Shown: positions 1 to 9,725, counted from the stretch's first letter. The stretch: 64,000 nt of DNA from Pseudomonas sp. CC6-YY-74 (GCF_002025205.1 NZ_CP019947.1:2952001-3016000), one strand, 5' to 3'. Translations and numbers: made by a program. The notes: a model not told the origin generated them from the letters alone.

Positions 1-333
1 CACCCCGCTAGCTAGTTAGGCCACCCCCTGCGCCAGTCGATGAACCGGCGCAGGCTTAGCCGCCTGTCACGGCAAAAAATCGCCGCAATGGCGGAGCATC
101 CACGCTCGACCGGCGGGCTTGCCTTCATCGCCTGCGGATTGGCCGGGGCGGGTGCCAGCGATTTGTTTGGCCTGCCGCAAGCGCAGGCGTTGGGCACGCC
201 GACAATGCCGGCACCGGCGCAACACCGAGCCGCGCATAAGCCTGGGCCGGCGAATAACCGACACTTAAACAGCGACCCGATTCAGCACCGCAGCCGTCCT
301 GCACGCCTGCTCGCGAATGCGCCGAGCGTGCGG
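1..333. other. Window edge, no supported gene
   Basis: I see no convincing coding region here. Short open frames exist on both strands, but none has a recognisable product, and those on the plus strand run on as antisense shadows of gcd. No strong terminator-like hairpin follows the gcd stop codon. The stretch may be a decayed gene end or plain spacer. Confidence 0.4.
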
Positions 334-2730
334 CTACTGCTCGGCGAGCGTCCAGGCAATCAGCGAATCGCCGATCTTGGTACCGAACGATCCATGCCCG
401 CCGGCCATCTGCACCACGTACTGCTTGCCGGTCTTCGCCGACACATAGGTCATCGGCGTCGCCTGGCCGCCCGCCGGCAGCCGCGCTTTCCACAGCTGCT
501 CGCCGCTCTGCAGGTCGTACGCCCGCAGGTAGTAGTCCAGCGTGCCGCTGAGGAAAGCAACGCCTCCGGCGGTTACCAGCGGTCCGCCCAGCGCCGGCGT
601 ACCCACCGTAAAGGGGATGCCGAACGGCGCGCTGTCGCGGCTGGTGCCGTTCTTGTGCATCCATACCGGCTTCATGCTGCGCAGATCGACTGCGCTGACG
701 AAGCCCCAGGGCGGCGCCTGGCACGGCAGGCCGAGCACCGACATGAAGGGTTGCAGGCGCACCATATAGGGCGCGCCGAGGTTGGCCTGCAGACCGGTCT
801 CTCCACCGCCGCTGCGTTCCTGCGGGTCGACGTCGCTACGCTTGACCAGTTGCGAAACGAACGCCAGGTAGTTCGGTGCACCGAACAGCAGTTGCCGCAC
901 CGGATCGACCGCCACCGATGGCCAGTTGAAGGTGCCGACATTGCCCGGATAGATCAATGAGCCCTGCTCCGACGGCGGGGTGAAGTCGCCTTCGTAGCGC
1001 AGCTGGTGAAACTGGATGCGGCACATCATCTGATCCAGCGGCGTGCCGCCCCACATATCCCGCTCGCGCAGCGGTTGATCCGGCGCGTAGCTGAGGGCGG
1101 AGGCCGGTTGGGTCGGCGCGGTGAAGTCACCGGCGACGGCGCCCTGCGCGACCGGCCGCTCGGTCACCGGGACGATGGGTTCGCCGGTCCGACGATCCAG
1201 CACAAAGAGGTCGCCACGCTTGGTCGGCTGGATGATCGCCGGGACCTTGCCCTGCGCACCGTCGATATCCACCAGGATCGGTTGTGCGGGCAGGTCGCGA
1301 TCCCAGAGGTCGTGGTGCACGGTCTGGAACTCCCAGCGCACCTTGCCGCTGTCCAGCTCCAGTGCCACCAGGGTGGCGGTGAAGCGCTCGGACTCAGGCG
1401 TGCGCTGCGCCCCCCATTGATCGGGCGTCTGGTTGCCGGTGGGTATGTAGACCAGCCCCAGCGCCTCATCGGCCGTCGCGATGGTCCAGGAATTCGGCGT
1501 GCTACGCACGTAGCTCTCGCCCGGCGGCAGGGGGGCGGTCGCGTCCGGCTTGCCCGGATCGAAATTCCAGACCAGCCGGCCACTGCGCACGTCATAGGCG
1601 CGAATCACTCCGCCTGGGGAATCCACCGCACCATTGTCGGTGATCGAGCCGCCGACAATCACCAGCTTCTCGGTCACCACCGGCGGTGAGGTCGGCAGAT
1701 AGACGCCCAGCGCACCCTCACCCAGGCCGACCTTCAGGTCGACGACGCCTGCGCTGCCAAAGTCCGCGCAGGGCTTGCCGTCCTCGACATCCAGCGCAAC
1801 CAGGGTGCCGTCGTTGGTCGGCAGGAACAGCCGGCGCTCGCAGCGGGCGGCTGTCGGCGCTACCGGGCTTGCACCAGCCGCGGCATAGACGCTGGCGTCG
1901 TGCAACGCCAGGCCGCGACAGGTCATGTGCTGGTAGTACTCGGCCGCTCGATTGATGCTCGGATCGAAGCGCCAGCGCTCCTCGCCGCTGTCGGCATCCA
2001 GCGCGATGGCAATGCTGTGTGGCGTGCAGATGAACAGCTTGTCGCCCACCTTGAGCGGGGTGACCTCGTTGGTCACCTCGCCGGGATCACCCTCACCCGG
2101 CAGATCACCGGTGTGGTATTCCCAGGCCTTTTCCAGCGTGCCGACGTTTTCCGGGGTGATCAGCTTGGCCGGTGAATAGCGATCGCCGCGGTCGGAGCCG
2201 CCATAGGCCGTCCAGTCGCTCGCCGAGCGACCCGCCAGTCCGTCAGGATTCAGGCCCTGCATCTGGGCGTCGCTGAACTCGCCCTTGAGCGATGAATAGT
2301 CCTGCGTCAGCGAGTAGCCCGCCATCAGCGCACCAGCCAGCAGGCCCAGGCCGAGCAGGCCAGAGGCCCCGTCGCGCCGGACCAAACGGCCGCCGACATG
2401 GCGATTGATGAACGGCATGATCAACCAGAGACCGAGGATGCACCAGAGGTCGATACGCGGCGCCAGCTGCCACCAATCGAAGCGCACCTCGTAGAGGGCC
2501 CAGGCCAGCGTGGCGAACAGCAGCAGCGCGTAGAGCCCGATTGCGCCGCGCCGCCGGGCGAACATCAGGCCGGCCACGATCACCAGGCCGCTGCCCGCGC
2601 ACAGGTAATACCAGGACCCACCCAGTAGCGCCAGATAACCGCCACCCGCCAGCATCAGCCCCCCAAGCACCAGTATCACCACGGCGGTCAGGGTAATCCG
2701 CAATGGACGTGGTCCGTATTCACTATTCAT
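334..2730 (-). CDS. gcd: Membrane-bound PQQ-dependent glucose dehydrogenase
   Basis: Quinoprotein glucose dehydrogenase of about 798 residues, the usual size for Gcd. It oxidises glucose to gluconolactone in the periplasm and passes electrons to ubiquinone. The first 140 or so residues form five hydrophobic segments, the inner-membrane anchor. The rest is the eight-bladed PQQ propeller, with typical segments such as DWTAYGGSDRGDRYSPAKLI, GLVYIPTGNQTPD, LWDRDLPAQPILVDI and the C-terminal GKQYVVQMAGGHGSFGTKIG. I start it at the ATG giving MNSEYGPRPLRITL. The frame stays open upstream for another 600 bases, but that part overlaps fruA antisense and has no family resemblance. The gene is separated from fruA by 122 bases and is probably its own unit. 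Product assignment is secure. Confidence 0.95.
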   Translation of the reverse strand: MNSEYGPRPLRITLTAVVILVLGGLMLAGGGYLALLGGSWYYLCAGSGLVIVAGLMFARRRGAIGLYALLLFATLAWALYEVRFDWWQLAPRIDLWCILGLWLIMPFINRHVGGRLVRRDGASGLLGLGLLAGALMAGYSLTQDYSSLKGEFSDAQMQGLNPDGLAGRSASDWTAYGGSDRGDRYSPAKLITPENVGTLEKAWEYHTGDLPGEGDPGEVTNEVTPLKVGDKLFICTPHSIAIALDADSGEERWRFDPSINRAAEYYQHMTCRGLALHDASVYAAAGASPVAPTAARCERRLFLPTNDGTLVALDVEDGKPCADFGSAGVVDLKVGLGEGALGVYLPTSPPVVTEKLVIVGGSITDNGAVDSPGGVIRAYDVRSGRLVWNFDPGKPDATAPLPPGESYVRSTPNSWTIATADEALGLVYIPTGNQTPDQWGAQRTPESERFTATLVALELDSGKVRWEFQTVHHDLWDRDLPAQPILVDIDGAQGKVPAIIQPTKRGDLFVLDRRTGEPIVPVTERPVAQGAVAGDFTAPTQPASALSYAPDQPLRERDMWGGTPLDQMMCRIQFHQLRYEGDFTPPSEQGSLIYPGNVGTFNWPSVAVDPVRQLLFGAPNYLAFVSQLVKRSDVDPQERSGGGETGLQANLGAPYMVRLQPFMSVLGLPCQAPPWGFVSAVDLRSMKPVWMHKNGTSRDSAPFGIPFTVGTPALGGPLVTAGGVAFLSGTLDYYLRAYDLQSGEQLWKARLPAGGQATPMTYVSAKTGKQYVVQMAGGHGSFGTKIGDSLIAWTLAEQ

Positions 2731-2852
2731 CGAGCACTCTCCTGCCGATTCAATTGCGTACGCAGCGCTGGCGCACCTGGCGCGACACCATTGCGGCCTG
2801 CTAGCTGTGGCTACGGCTGCAGGACCTTGGTTCAGCCCTGCTACCGCTCCCC

Positions 2853-4586
2853 TCAGGCTAGCGCATCGACGACCAGCGGCTGCGCCTCGCCCCGCTTGAT
2901 CAGCGCATACACCACCCCGGTCAGCAGGCTGCCGGCGACTATCGCCAGCAGGTACAGCGCCGCATGGTTGATCGCATTGGGGATCAGCAGCACGAACAGG
3001 CCGCCGTGCGGCGCCATCAGTTTGCAGCCGAAGTACATCGACAGCGCGCCGGTCAGGGCGCCACCGGCGATGCTCGCCGGAATCACCCGGAATGGGTCCT
3101 TGGCCGCGAAAGGAATCGCCCCTTCGGAAATAAAGCACAGCCCCAGCACCCCCGCCGCCTTGCCGGCCTCGCGCTCGCTCTGGGCGAACTTGCGCCGGGC
3201 GATAAAAGTGGCGATGGCCATGCCGATCGGCGGCACCATGCCGGCGGCCATCACCGCGGCCATGGGCGCGTAGCTTTGCGAGGCCAGCAGGCCGACGGAG
3301 AAGGCGTAGGCGGCCTTGTTGATCGGCCCGCCAAGGTCGACGCACATCATGCCGCCGAGCAGCAGGCCGAGCAGGATGGCGTTGGTGCTGCCCATGCTGT
3401 CGAGGAACGCGGTGAGCCCGAGCAACAGGCCAGCCACCGGTTTGCCAACCACATAGATCATCACCAGGCCGGTGAACAGGCTGGCCAGCAGCGGGATGAT
3501 CAGGATCGGTTTCAGCGCCTCGACGCTGGCCGGGAGCTGCACCCAGCGGGCGATGGCCTTGGCCGCATAGCCGGCGAGAAAGCCGGCGATGATGCCGCCG
3601 ATAAAGCCCGCACCGAGCGAGCTGGCGAGCAGACCGCCGATCATCCCCGGCGCCAGGCCCGGACGGTCGGCGATCGAATAGGCGATGTAACCGGCCAGCA
3701 CCGGCACCATCAATTTGAACGCGGCCTCGCCACCGATCTGCATCAGCGCGGCGGCCAGGCTGCCCTCCTGCTTGAACGCCTCGATGCCAAAGACGAACGA
3801 CAGGGCGATCATCAGGCCGCCGGCCACCACCATCGGCAACATGAAGGACACCCCGGCGAGCAGATGTTTGTACGCCCCGCCCTGTGCCGCGGGGCCGGAC
3901 TGCGCGGCTTCTGCTTTGCCGCCAGCGGCCAGGGGCTGCGCCTCGAGCAGGGCCCGTTCGAGGGTCTGTCGGGGCTGCTTGAGGGCCACCCCGGTGCCGC
4001 AGCGAAAGACCTTCTTGCCGGCGAAGCGGGCGGTTTCCACCTCGATATCGGTGGCCAGCAGGACCACATCGGCAGCGGCGATGGCGGCGTCATCCAGCAC
4101 GTTGCGCGCGCCCACCGAGCCGCGGGTCTCCACCTGCAGCGGGTAGCCAAGCTGCTCGGCCGCCTGTTGCAGGGCCTCGGCGGCCATGAAGGTGTGCGCT
4201 ACCCCGGTCGGGCAGGCGGTCACCGCGACCAGGCGTGGCCGGGCAGTCGCCTCGGCGAGCGCTGGCGCAGCTTGCTGCAGGATTTCGGCGTGCTCGGCGG
4301 CGGCGAGCAGGAACTGCTGCGGATCGACCAGCGCTTCGGCCGGCGTGGATTGCACCAGGCGTTTGCCGACAAAGCGTTGCAGCGACAAGTCGCCGGTCTT
4401 GACCACCACCACCAGTTCGGCGGCGGCGATATCCGCGTCGCTCAGCGGCGAGCCTATTGCCTTGGGGTCGTGGACCTCGACCCGGCTCGACCAATCCAAA
4501 CGTTGGGCGGCGGCTTCCAGTAAACGCGAGCAGAGCACGCTGGTGACCATGCCATTGGGGCAGGCGGTGACGATCAGCAGATTCAT
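2853..4586 (-). CDS. fruA: Fructose PTS permease EIIB'BC
   Basis: Fructose-specific PTS transporter of 577 residues. It takes up fructose across the inner membrane and phosphorylates it to fructose 1-phosphate. Two IIB-type domains come first. The N-terminal one carries CPNG near residue 9. The second carries the phosphocysteine loop ACPTGVAHTF, with the active Cys near 125. An Ala/Gly-rich linker around 220-230 leads to the IIC domain with eight or more membrane segments, including GVSFMLPMVVAGG and the conserved DLGGPINKAAYAF and FISEGAIPFAAKDP. It is the last gene of fruBKA, 41 bases after fruK, and should be repressed by FruR in the absence of fructose 1-phosphate. The only odd feature is a small duplication in the fruK-fruA spacer. 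Confidence 0.96.
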   Translation of the reverse strand: MNLLIVTACPNGMVTSVLCSRLLEAAAQRLDWSSRVEVHDPKAIGSPLSDADIAAAELVVVVKTGDLSLQRFVGKRLVQSTPAEALVDPQQFLLAAAEHAEILQQAAPALAEATARPRLVAVTACPTGVAHTFMAAEALQQAAEQLGYPLQVETRGSVGARNVLDDAAIAAADVVLLATDIEVETARFAGKKVFRCGTGVALKQPRQTLERALLEAQPLAAGGKAEAAQSGPAAQGGAYKHLLAGVSFMLPMVVAGGLMIALSFVFGIEAFKQEGSLAAALMQIGGEAAFKLMVPVLAGYIAYSIADRPGLAPGMIGGLLASSLGAGFIGGIIAGFLAGYAAKAIARWVQLPASVEALKPILIIPLLASLFTGLVMIYVVGKPVAGLLLGLTAFLDSMGSTNAILLGLLLGGMMCVDLGGPINKAAYAFSVGLLASQSYAPMAAVMAAGMVPPIGMAIATFIARRKFAQSEREAGKAAGVLGLCFISEGAIPFAAKDPFRVIPASIAGGALTGALSMYFGCKLMAPHGGLFVLLIPNAINHAALYLLAIVAGSLLTGVVYALIKRGEAQPLVVDALA

Positions 4587-4605
4587 GGCAATGACCTCAT
4601 TATTG

Positions 4606-4645
4606 TTTTAATCCAGGGACGCGACTTTTAATCCAGGGCCGCGAC
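4606..4645. repeat. 20-bp tandem duplication spanning the fruK stop
   Basis: Two adjacent 20-base copies of ttttaatccagggacgcgac differ at one position. The right-hand copy contains the last fruK codons and stop; the left-hand copy lies in the spacer before fruA. The fruK reading frame is not altered, because the extra copy falls after its stop codon. Confidence 0.85.
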
Positions 4646-5563
4646 AGTCACGCCCGCTTCCAGGCGCGCCAGTTGTTCCCGGTCGTGAATGCCGAAACCG
4701 AGCTGGGTGACCGCCTGGGCGGCAATCGCGGTGGCCAGACGCAACGTGCGTTCGGCCGGCCAGCCCATCAGCAGGCCGTGCAGCGTGGCGGCCAGCAGCG
4801 AGTCGCCGGCGCCCACCGTGCTGACCACCTCGACCCGCGGCGGCCGCGCCTGCAGCGCAATGTCCGGGCCGAACCAGTAGACGCCCTCGGCACCGCGCGA
4901 CAGCAGCACATGCTCCACACCCGAGGTGCGCAGGCGCAGCGCAGCGGCCCGCAAATCGGCCGCCGAGGACGTCGGCAAAGCGCAGGCCTCGGCCAGCTCC
5001 TCCTCGTTGGGTTTGATCAACCAGGGCGCCACGCCAAGCCCGGCGCGCAACGCAGCGCCACTGCTATCCAGCGCCAGCGGCAGGCCAAACGCCTGCAGCC
5101 GGCGCAGCAGGCTGGTGAACCATTCGGGGCTGACGCCCTGCGGTAGGCTGCCGGCGACCACGATGGCGTCGTGGCCGGCAACCATCAGTTCCAGCGCCTC
5201 GAGCAACTCGGCCTGGTGCGCCGCCTCGACCTGCGGTCCCGGACCATTGAGGTCGGTGATCCGCCCGCTGCGCTCAGCCAATTTGATATTGCTACGGGTT
5301 TCGCCGGGCACGCGGACGAAGGCGTCGACGAAACCGCGCCGAGCGAACAGGGCCTCGAAGGGCGTGGCGTTGGCCAGCCCGAGAAAACCACTGACCGTGA
5401 CCTTGTGGCCCAGGTCGGCCAGCACCTGGGCCACGTTCAGGCCCTTGCCGGCGGCGTGAGCGTGCAAGCCCAGGCTGCGATTGACGGCGCCGGGGTGCAG
5501 CGCTTCGAGGGACACGGTCAGGTCCAGCGCCGGATTCAGGGTCAGGCTCAGAATACGTGCCAT
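4628..5563 (-). CDS. fruK: 1-phosphofructokinase
   Basis: PfkB/ribokinase-family kinase of 311 residues that converts fructose 1-phosphate to fructose 1,6-bisphosphate, so imported fructose enters glycolysis or gluconeogenesis. The start is MARILSLTLNPALDLTV, typical of FruK. The substrate-binding HAAGKGLNVAQVLADLG segment lies near residue 40, and the PfkB C-terminal signature TVGAGDSLLAATLHG, with the catalytic Asp, near residue 250. The frame remains open upstream inside fruB, but the ATG at 5563 overlaps the fruB stop by one base (TGATG). It also matches the family start, so the genes are translationally coupled. It is the middle gene of fruBKA. Confidence 0.95.
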   Translation of the reverse strand: MARILSLTLNPALDLTVSLEALHPGAVNRSLGLHAHAAGKGLNVAQVLADLGHKVTVSGFLGLANATPFEALFARRGFVDAFVRVPGETRSNIKLAERSGRITDLNGPGPQVEAAHQAELLEALELMVAGHDAIVVAGSLPQGVSPEWFTSLLRRLQAFGLPLALDSSGAALRAGLGVAPWLIKPNEEELAEACALPTSSAADLRAAALRLRTSGVEHVLLSRGAEGVYWFGPDIALQARPPRVEVVSTVGAGDSLLAATLHGLLMGWPAERTLRLATAIAAQAVTQLGFGIHDREQLARLEAGVTVAALD

Positions 5564-8439
5564 CAGCCAAGCTCCTCGACCAGGGCGCGCACTGCCGCGG
5601 CGCTGTCCAGACCGAGCGCCTGCTGGGCCAGCAACTGGCTCTGACTGAAATCCAGCTCGCGCACCCGCGCCTTGACCAGGGCGATGCTGCGCGCCGAGAC
5701 GCTCAATTCGTCCACCCCCAGGCCGACCAGCAGGGGCACCGCAAGCATGTCGCACGCCAGTTCGCCGCACACCCCGACCCACTTGCCCTGGCCGTGGGCG
5801 GCCTCGACGGTCATGGCGATCAGGCGCAGCACCGCCGGATGCAGGCCATCGGCCTGGGCCGACAGGGTCGGGTGGTCGCGGTCGATGGCCAGGGTGTACT
5901 GGGTCAGGTCATTGGTGCCGATGCTGAAGAAGTCCACCTCGCGCGCCAGCACCGGGGCCAGCAGCGCCGCCGAAGGCACTTCGACCATGATCCCCAGTTG
6001 CAGGTCGGCCAGCGGCATCTCTTCGCGCAAGCGCAGCGCCATGTCACGCGCGCTGCGCCATTCCTCGACGCAGCAGACCATCGGGAACATGATCCGCAGC
6101 GGCCGCCCATCGGCCGCGGCGAGCAAGGCGCGCAACTGGGTTTCCAGGATCTCCGGGCGCTGCAGGCTGAGACGAATGCCACGCACGCCGAGAAACGGAT
6201 TCACTTCCGCCGGCATCGGCCAATAAGGCAGCGGCTTGTCGCCCCCAACATCCAGGGTGCGCACCACCAGCGGTCGCCCGTCGAGGGCATCGAGCACGCG
6301 CCGGTACTCGGCCTCCTGGGTCGCCTGGGTCGGCGCCTCGGCGTGATCCATGAACACCAGCTCGGTGCGCAACAGCCCGACCGCTTCGCCACCCAGTTCG
6401 ACCGCCGTAGCGGTTTCACCGCTGGCGCCGATATTGGCCGCCACTTCCAGGCGATGACCGTCGCGGGTCACCGCTGGCTGCATGCGCTCGGCATGGGCGC
6501 GCGCGCGGCGGGCTTCACTGGCCTCGCGCTGGCGCAACGCCTGCGCCAGGGTCTGCTGATCGGGCGCCACGCGGAGCAGGCCGTGATCGCCATCGAGCAA
6601 CAACACAGTGCCCTGGGCCAACGCCAGGACCGCCTCGCCGGCACCCACCACCGCCGGGATGCCCAGCGTGCGGGCGATGATCGCACTGTGCGCGGTGGCG
6701 CCGCCACGCGCGGTAAGGATGCCGGCGACGCGTTGCCGGTTGAGGCTGGCGACATCCGAAGGCGCCACTTCGTCCATCACCAGAATGTAGGGTTCGTCCG
6801 GCTCGTGCAGCGCCTCGACGCCACGCAACGTAGCCAGCACGCGGCGGCCGATATCCCGCAGATCGGCGGCGCGCTCGGCCAACAGCGCATCATGCAAGGC
6901 CTCCTGCTGGCTCGCCGCCGCCTCGATCTCGCCAGCCCAGGCCGCCTCGGCGCTGAGCCCAGCGCTCAGGCGCGCCGTCACGTCCTCGGCCAGGGCCGGG
7001 TCACGCAGCATCGCCTGGTGGGTGATGAATATTTCGCGGATATTGGCCTCGGCCGTGGCCTCGACCAAGCGCTGGATGTCGGCGCCGACCTGCTCCAGCG
7101 CCGCGCTCAAGCGCTGCTGCTCCAGGGCCGCACCCTGGCCTTGCTGCGGGTAATCCAGCACCGGCGGCTCCCGCACCAGCGCCGGGCCGATGGCGATACC
7201 TGGCGCGGCGGCTACTGCCTGCAGTCGCGCCCCGCCAGCCGGTGCTTGCAGCTTGGGCACAATACTGGGCACAGGCGCAACACTGGTCGAGACTGGGGTG
7301 TCGGCCAGCGGCAAGGGCTCGAGGCTTTCGCCGAGACCGGCCAACACGGCGGCTTCCAGGGCCGGCAGGACCTCGCCGGCGATCGCCGGTTCGGCGCTGA
7401 ACTCCAGCGCCTGACCACGTCGCGCGCCCAGCGCCAGCAGTTTGCTCAGGCTCTTGACCGACACCCCGGGCCCCGTCTCGCCAACCAGACGCACCCGCAC
7501 CTCGCCGGCGAAGGCCAGGGCGATTTCGCTCAAGGCCTTGGCCGGGCGGGCATGCAGGCCATGGGTATTGGCCAGGATCACGCGCCGCATCGGCCAGTCG
7601 GCGGGCACTTCGGCGCCCAGGGCCTCGAGCACGCTACGACTGCTGGTCGCTTGACTGAAGGCCGCGGCGCGGCCCTCGATCAACAGGTCGCACAAGCGTT
7701 CGAGCAATTGCCGGTGTGCCTCACCCAGGCTGGCCAGGCAGAACAGGCCGGTCAATGGCTGGCCCTGATAGTCGAGCGGCTGCGCCGGGGTGACGAACGC
7801 CAGACCGGGACTGAGCACCGCCTGATCGCTGTGCAACCACCACAAGCCATTGCCCAGCGGCAGCGGCTGGCCCTGGGCCAGGCTGTTGGCGAAGCCCGAC
7901 TCGGCGCAACCCGCCTTCTTCAGCAGCCGCGCGCCCTGCCAGAGCAACTCGTCGAAATCCTCGACCGCCACGCCCAGGCCGATCAGTTGACTGTCCAGCG
8001 CCAGTTCCTGCGGCGCACCTTGCAGCAACGCGACTATCGCCTCGGGCTCCTGCGCCTCGCGCAGCGCCGGAGCGAGATCGCCTTCGCCCAAGGCGCGGGT
8101 CAGCAGTTGCAGCAAGCGCAGGTGCTCATCCGAGCGCGCGGCGATGGCAATCGCCAGGTAGACCATCTGCCCATTGCCCCAGTCCACCCCGTCGGGGAAC
8201 TGGATCAGGCGCACGCCGGTGCAATACACCTGATCGCGGGTTTGCGGGGTGCCATGGGGAATCGCGATGCCCTGCCCCAGGTAGGTCGAACCCTGCGCTT
8301 CGCGCGCCTGCATGCCGGCGAGATAGCCGGGTGCCACCAAATCATCGGCAACCAGGCGATCGGCAAGCAGCGCCAGCGCCGCCGGTTTATCCGCGGCGCT
8401 GCGGCCCATCTGGATCTGCGTGACATTCAACTCGAGCAT
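5563..8439 (-). CDS. fruB: Multiphosphoryl transfer protein FPr (EIIA-HPr-EI fusion)
   Basis: Large fusion protein of about 958 residues that carries the whole soluble PTS relay for fructose. PEP phosphorylates the enzyme I part, then the HPr-like domain, the EIIA domain and finally FruA. The N-terminal EIIA-Fru domain has its active His near residue 62 (QGIAIPHGT). The HPr-like domain in the middle has NTHGLHARPAKAL. The C-terminal enzyme I domain has the phospho-His segment GGATAHSAIIARTLGIPAVV and the PEP-binding signature FSIGTNDLTQYTLA. I use the ATG giving MLELNVTQ, nine codon-bases inside a possible earlier MPS start, because an AGAGGA ribosome site lies nine bases ahead of it and relatives begin this way. 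First gene of fruBKA. Confidence 0.94.
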   Translation of the reverse strand: MLELNVTQIQMGRSAADKPAALALLADRLVADDLVAPGYLAGMQAREAQGSTYLGQGIAIPHGTPQTRDQVYCTGVRLIQFPDGVDWGNGQMVYLAIAIAARSDEHLRLLQLLTRALGEGDLAPALREAQEPEAIVALLQGAPQELALDSQLIGLGVAVEDFDELLWQGARLLKKAGCAESGFANSLAQGQPLPLGNGLWWLHSDQAVLSPGLAFVTPAQPLDYQGQPLTGLFCLASLGEAHRQLLERLCDLLIEGRAAAFSQATSSRSVLEALGAEVPADWPMRRVILANTHGLHARPAKALSEIALAFAGEVRVRLVGETGPGVSVKSLSKLLALGARRGQALEFSAEPAIAGEVLPALEAAVLAGLGESLEPLPLADTPVSTSVAPVPSIVPKLQAPAGGARLQAVAAAPGIAIGPALVREPPVLDYPQQGQGAALEQQRLSAALEQVGADIQRLVEATAEANIREIFITHQAMLRDPALAEDVTARLSAGLSAEAAWAGEIEAAASQQEALHDALLAERAADLRDIGRRVLATLRGVEALHEPDEPYILVMDEVAPSDVASLNRQRVAGILTARGGATAHSAIIARTLGIPAVVGAGEAVLALAQGTVLLLDGDHGLLRVAPDQQTLAQALRQREASEARRARAHAERMQPAVTRDGHRLEVAANIGASGETATAVELGGEAVGLLRTELVFMDHAEAPTQATQEAEYRRVLDALDGRPLVVRTLDVGGDKPLPYWPMPAEVNPFLGVRGIRLSLQRPEILETQLRALLAAADGRPLRIMFPMVCCVEEWRSARDMALRLREEMPLADLQLGIMVEVPSAALLAPVLAREVDFFSIGTNDLTQYTLAIDRDHPTLSAQADGLHPAVLRLIAMTVEAAHGQGKWVGVCGELACDMLAVPLLVGLGVDELSVSARSIALVKARVRELDFSQSQLLAQQALGLDSAAAVRALVEELG

Positions 8440-8485
8440 TGAAGGCATCCTCTGGCAACTGACGGCGGCGCTAGGGTGAAACCCC

Positions 8486-8533
8486 GACTATTCGCAAAGA
8501 ATAGTCGCTCTGGCGACCTGCTGAATCGTTTCA
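8486..8533. promoter_or_regulatory. fruB/fruR divergent control region with FruR-like operator
   Basis: The spacer between fruB and fruR holds two palindromes. At 8522-8533 lies TGAATCGTTTCA, ten of twelve bases from the Cra/FruR-type palindrome TGAAACGTTTCA. At 8486-8506 lies a perfect inverted repeat, GACTATTC, 5-base loop, GAATAGTC. A TGAAAC half-site also occurs near 8477. The first is the likely FruR operator; the role of the second is unknown. I could not fix the -35 and -10 boxes. Confidence 0.5.
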
Positions 8534-8606
8534 CCTAATGACTGGCACGTTACCTGATAATCGGCGATCCTTGAAGCCTGGTCGTCATCCCACTCAGGAC
8601 TCCACC

Positions 8607-9602
8607 TTGAAACTCAGTGACATCGCCCGCCTGGCCCAGGTTTCCGTGACCACCGCCAGTTACGTCATCAATGGCCAGGCCGACAAGCGGCGGATCAGCG
8701 CCGCCACCGTGGCGCGGGTGCTGGAAGTGGTCGAACGCCACGGCTACCGCCCCGACCAGCAAGCCGCCGGCCTGCGCCGCGGGCAGAGCCGCTGCCTGGG
8801 GTTTATCCTGCCGGACCTGGAGAACCCCAGTTACGCGCGCCTGGCCAAGCTGCTCGAACAGCGCGCCCGCGCCGCCGGCTATCAATTGCTGATCGCCAGC
8901 TCCGATGACGACCCGAGCAGCGAGCGCCAGTTGCTCGACCTGTTCCGTTCGCGCCGCTGCGACGCCCTGATCGTCGCCAGTTGCCTGCCGCAGGACGACC
9001 CGGCCTATCGGCGCCTGCTGGCTGCCGGCGTGCCGGTAATCGCCGTCGACCGCGCCCTCGATCCCGCGCACATCTGCTCGGTGGTCAGCGACGACCAGCA
9101 GGCCGGCGCCCTGCTCACCGCCAGCCTGCTCAGCCCGCCACCGCGGCATATCGCCCTGATCGGCGCGCGCCCGGAGCTGCCGATCAGCCAGGCCCGCGAA
9201 CGCGGCTTTCGTCAGGCCCTGCTCGATTTCGGCGGCACTGTCAGCGTCAGCCACGCCGAACAATTCAACCGCGCCTGTGGTTACCGGCAGATGCGTGCCC
9301 TGCTGGACAACCCCACCGACCTGCCGGATGCGCTGATCACCACCGCCTATGTCCTGCTCGAAGGGGTACTCGATGCCTTGCAGGAACAGGCGGGGCCGGG
9401 CATCGACAGCCTGCGTATAGCCACCTTCGGCGACACCCAGTTACTGGATTTTCTGCCGTTGCGGGTCAACGCCATAGTCCAGCAACATGCACAGATCGCC
9501 GAACGCGTCCTCGCTTTGGCCCTACGCGCCATCGAGCACAACGACTACCAACCCGGTATCGAAGCCATCCCGCGCACCCTCAAGATCCGCCGCACGCTGT
9601 AG
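8607..9602 (+). CDS. fruR: LacI-family fructose repressor FruR/Cra
   Basis: LacI/GalR-family regulator of 331 residues that, in pseudomonads, represses fruBKA and is released by fructose 1-phosphate. The N-terminal helix-turn-helix and hinge are clear: KLSDIARLAQVSVTTASYVI at residues 2-21, followed by NGQADKRRISAATVARVLE. The periplasmic-binding-protein-like effector domain follows (LGFILPDLENPSYARLAKLL). I start at the TTG at 8607, with an AGGA ribosome site seven bases ahead, which places the HTH at the very N-terminus as in relatives. A longer in-frame start at 8538 would add 23 unrelated residues. It is divergent from fruB, so both genes can share operators in the 8450-8600 spacer. Confidence 0.92.
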   Translation: MKLSDIARLAQVSVTTASYVINGQADKRRISAATVARVLEVVERHGYRPDQQAAGLRRGQSRCLGFILPDLENPSYARLAKLLEQRARAAGYQLLIASSDDDPSSERQLLDLFRSRRCDALIVASCLPQDDPAYRRLLAAGVPVIAVDRALDPAHICSVVSDDQQAGALLTASLLSPPPRHIALIGARPELPISQARERGFRQALLDFGGTVSVSHAEQFNRACGYRQMRALLDNPTDLPDALITTAYVLLEGVLDALQEQAGPGIDSLRIATFGDTQLLDFLPLRVNAIVQQHAQIAERVLALALRAIEHNDYQPGIEAIPRTLKIRRTL

Positions 9603-9725
9603 CAACCGATTGCCCGCCAGCGACTGCAGCGGAACGCCGCCCGGCCACGCCTGCCAGCCGCTTCTAGATTGGCCAGGAGGCATGCCGACTGGCGCATCGC
9701 CGACAAATCATCGATGCTCTGCCCC

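Noticed and set aside
40..960. Plus-strand frame of 306 residues at the left edge
   Set aside because: It overlaps gcd antisense and has no recognisable family or ribosome site.
2964..8442. Long plus-strand open frames of 519 and 961 residues
   Set aside because: They are antisense shadows of fruA and fruB in GC-rich DNA and have no recognisable domains.
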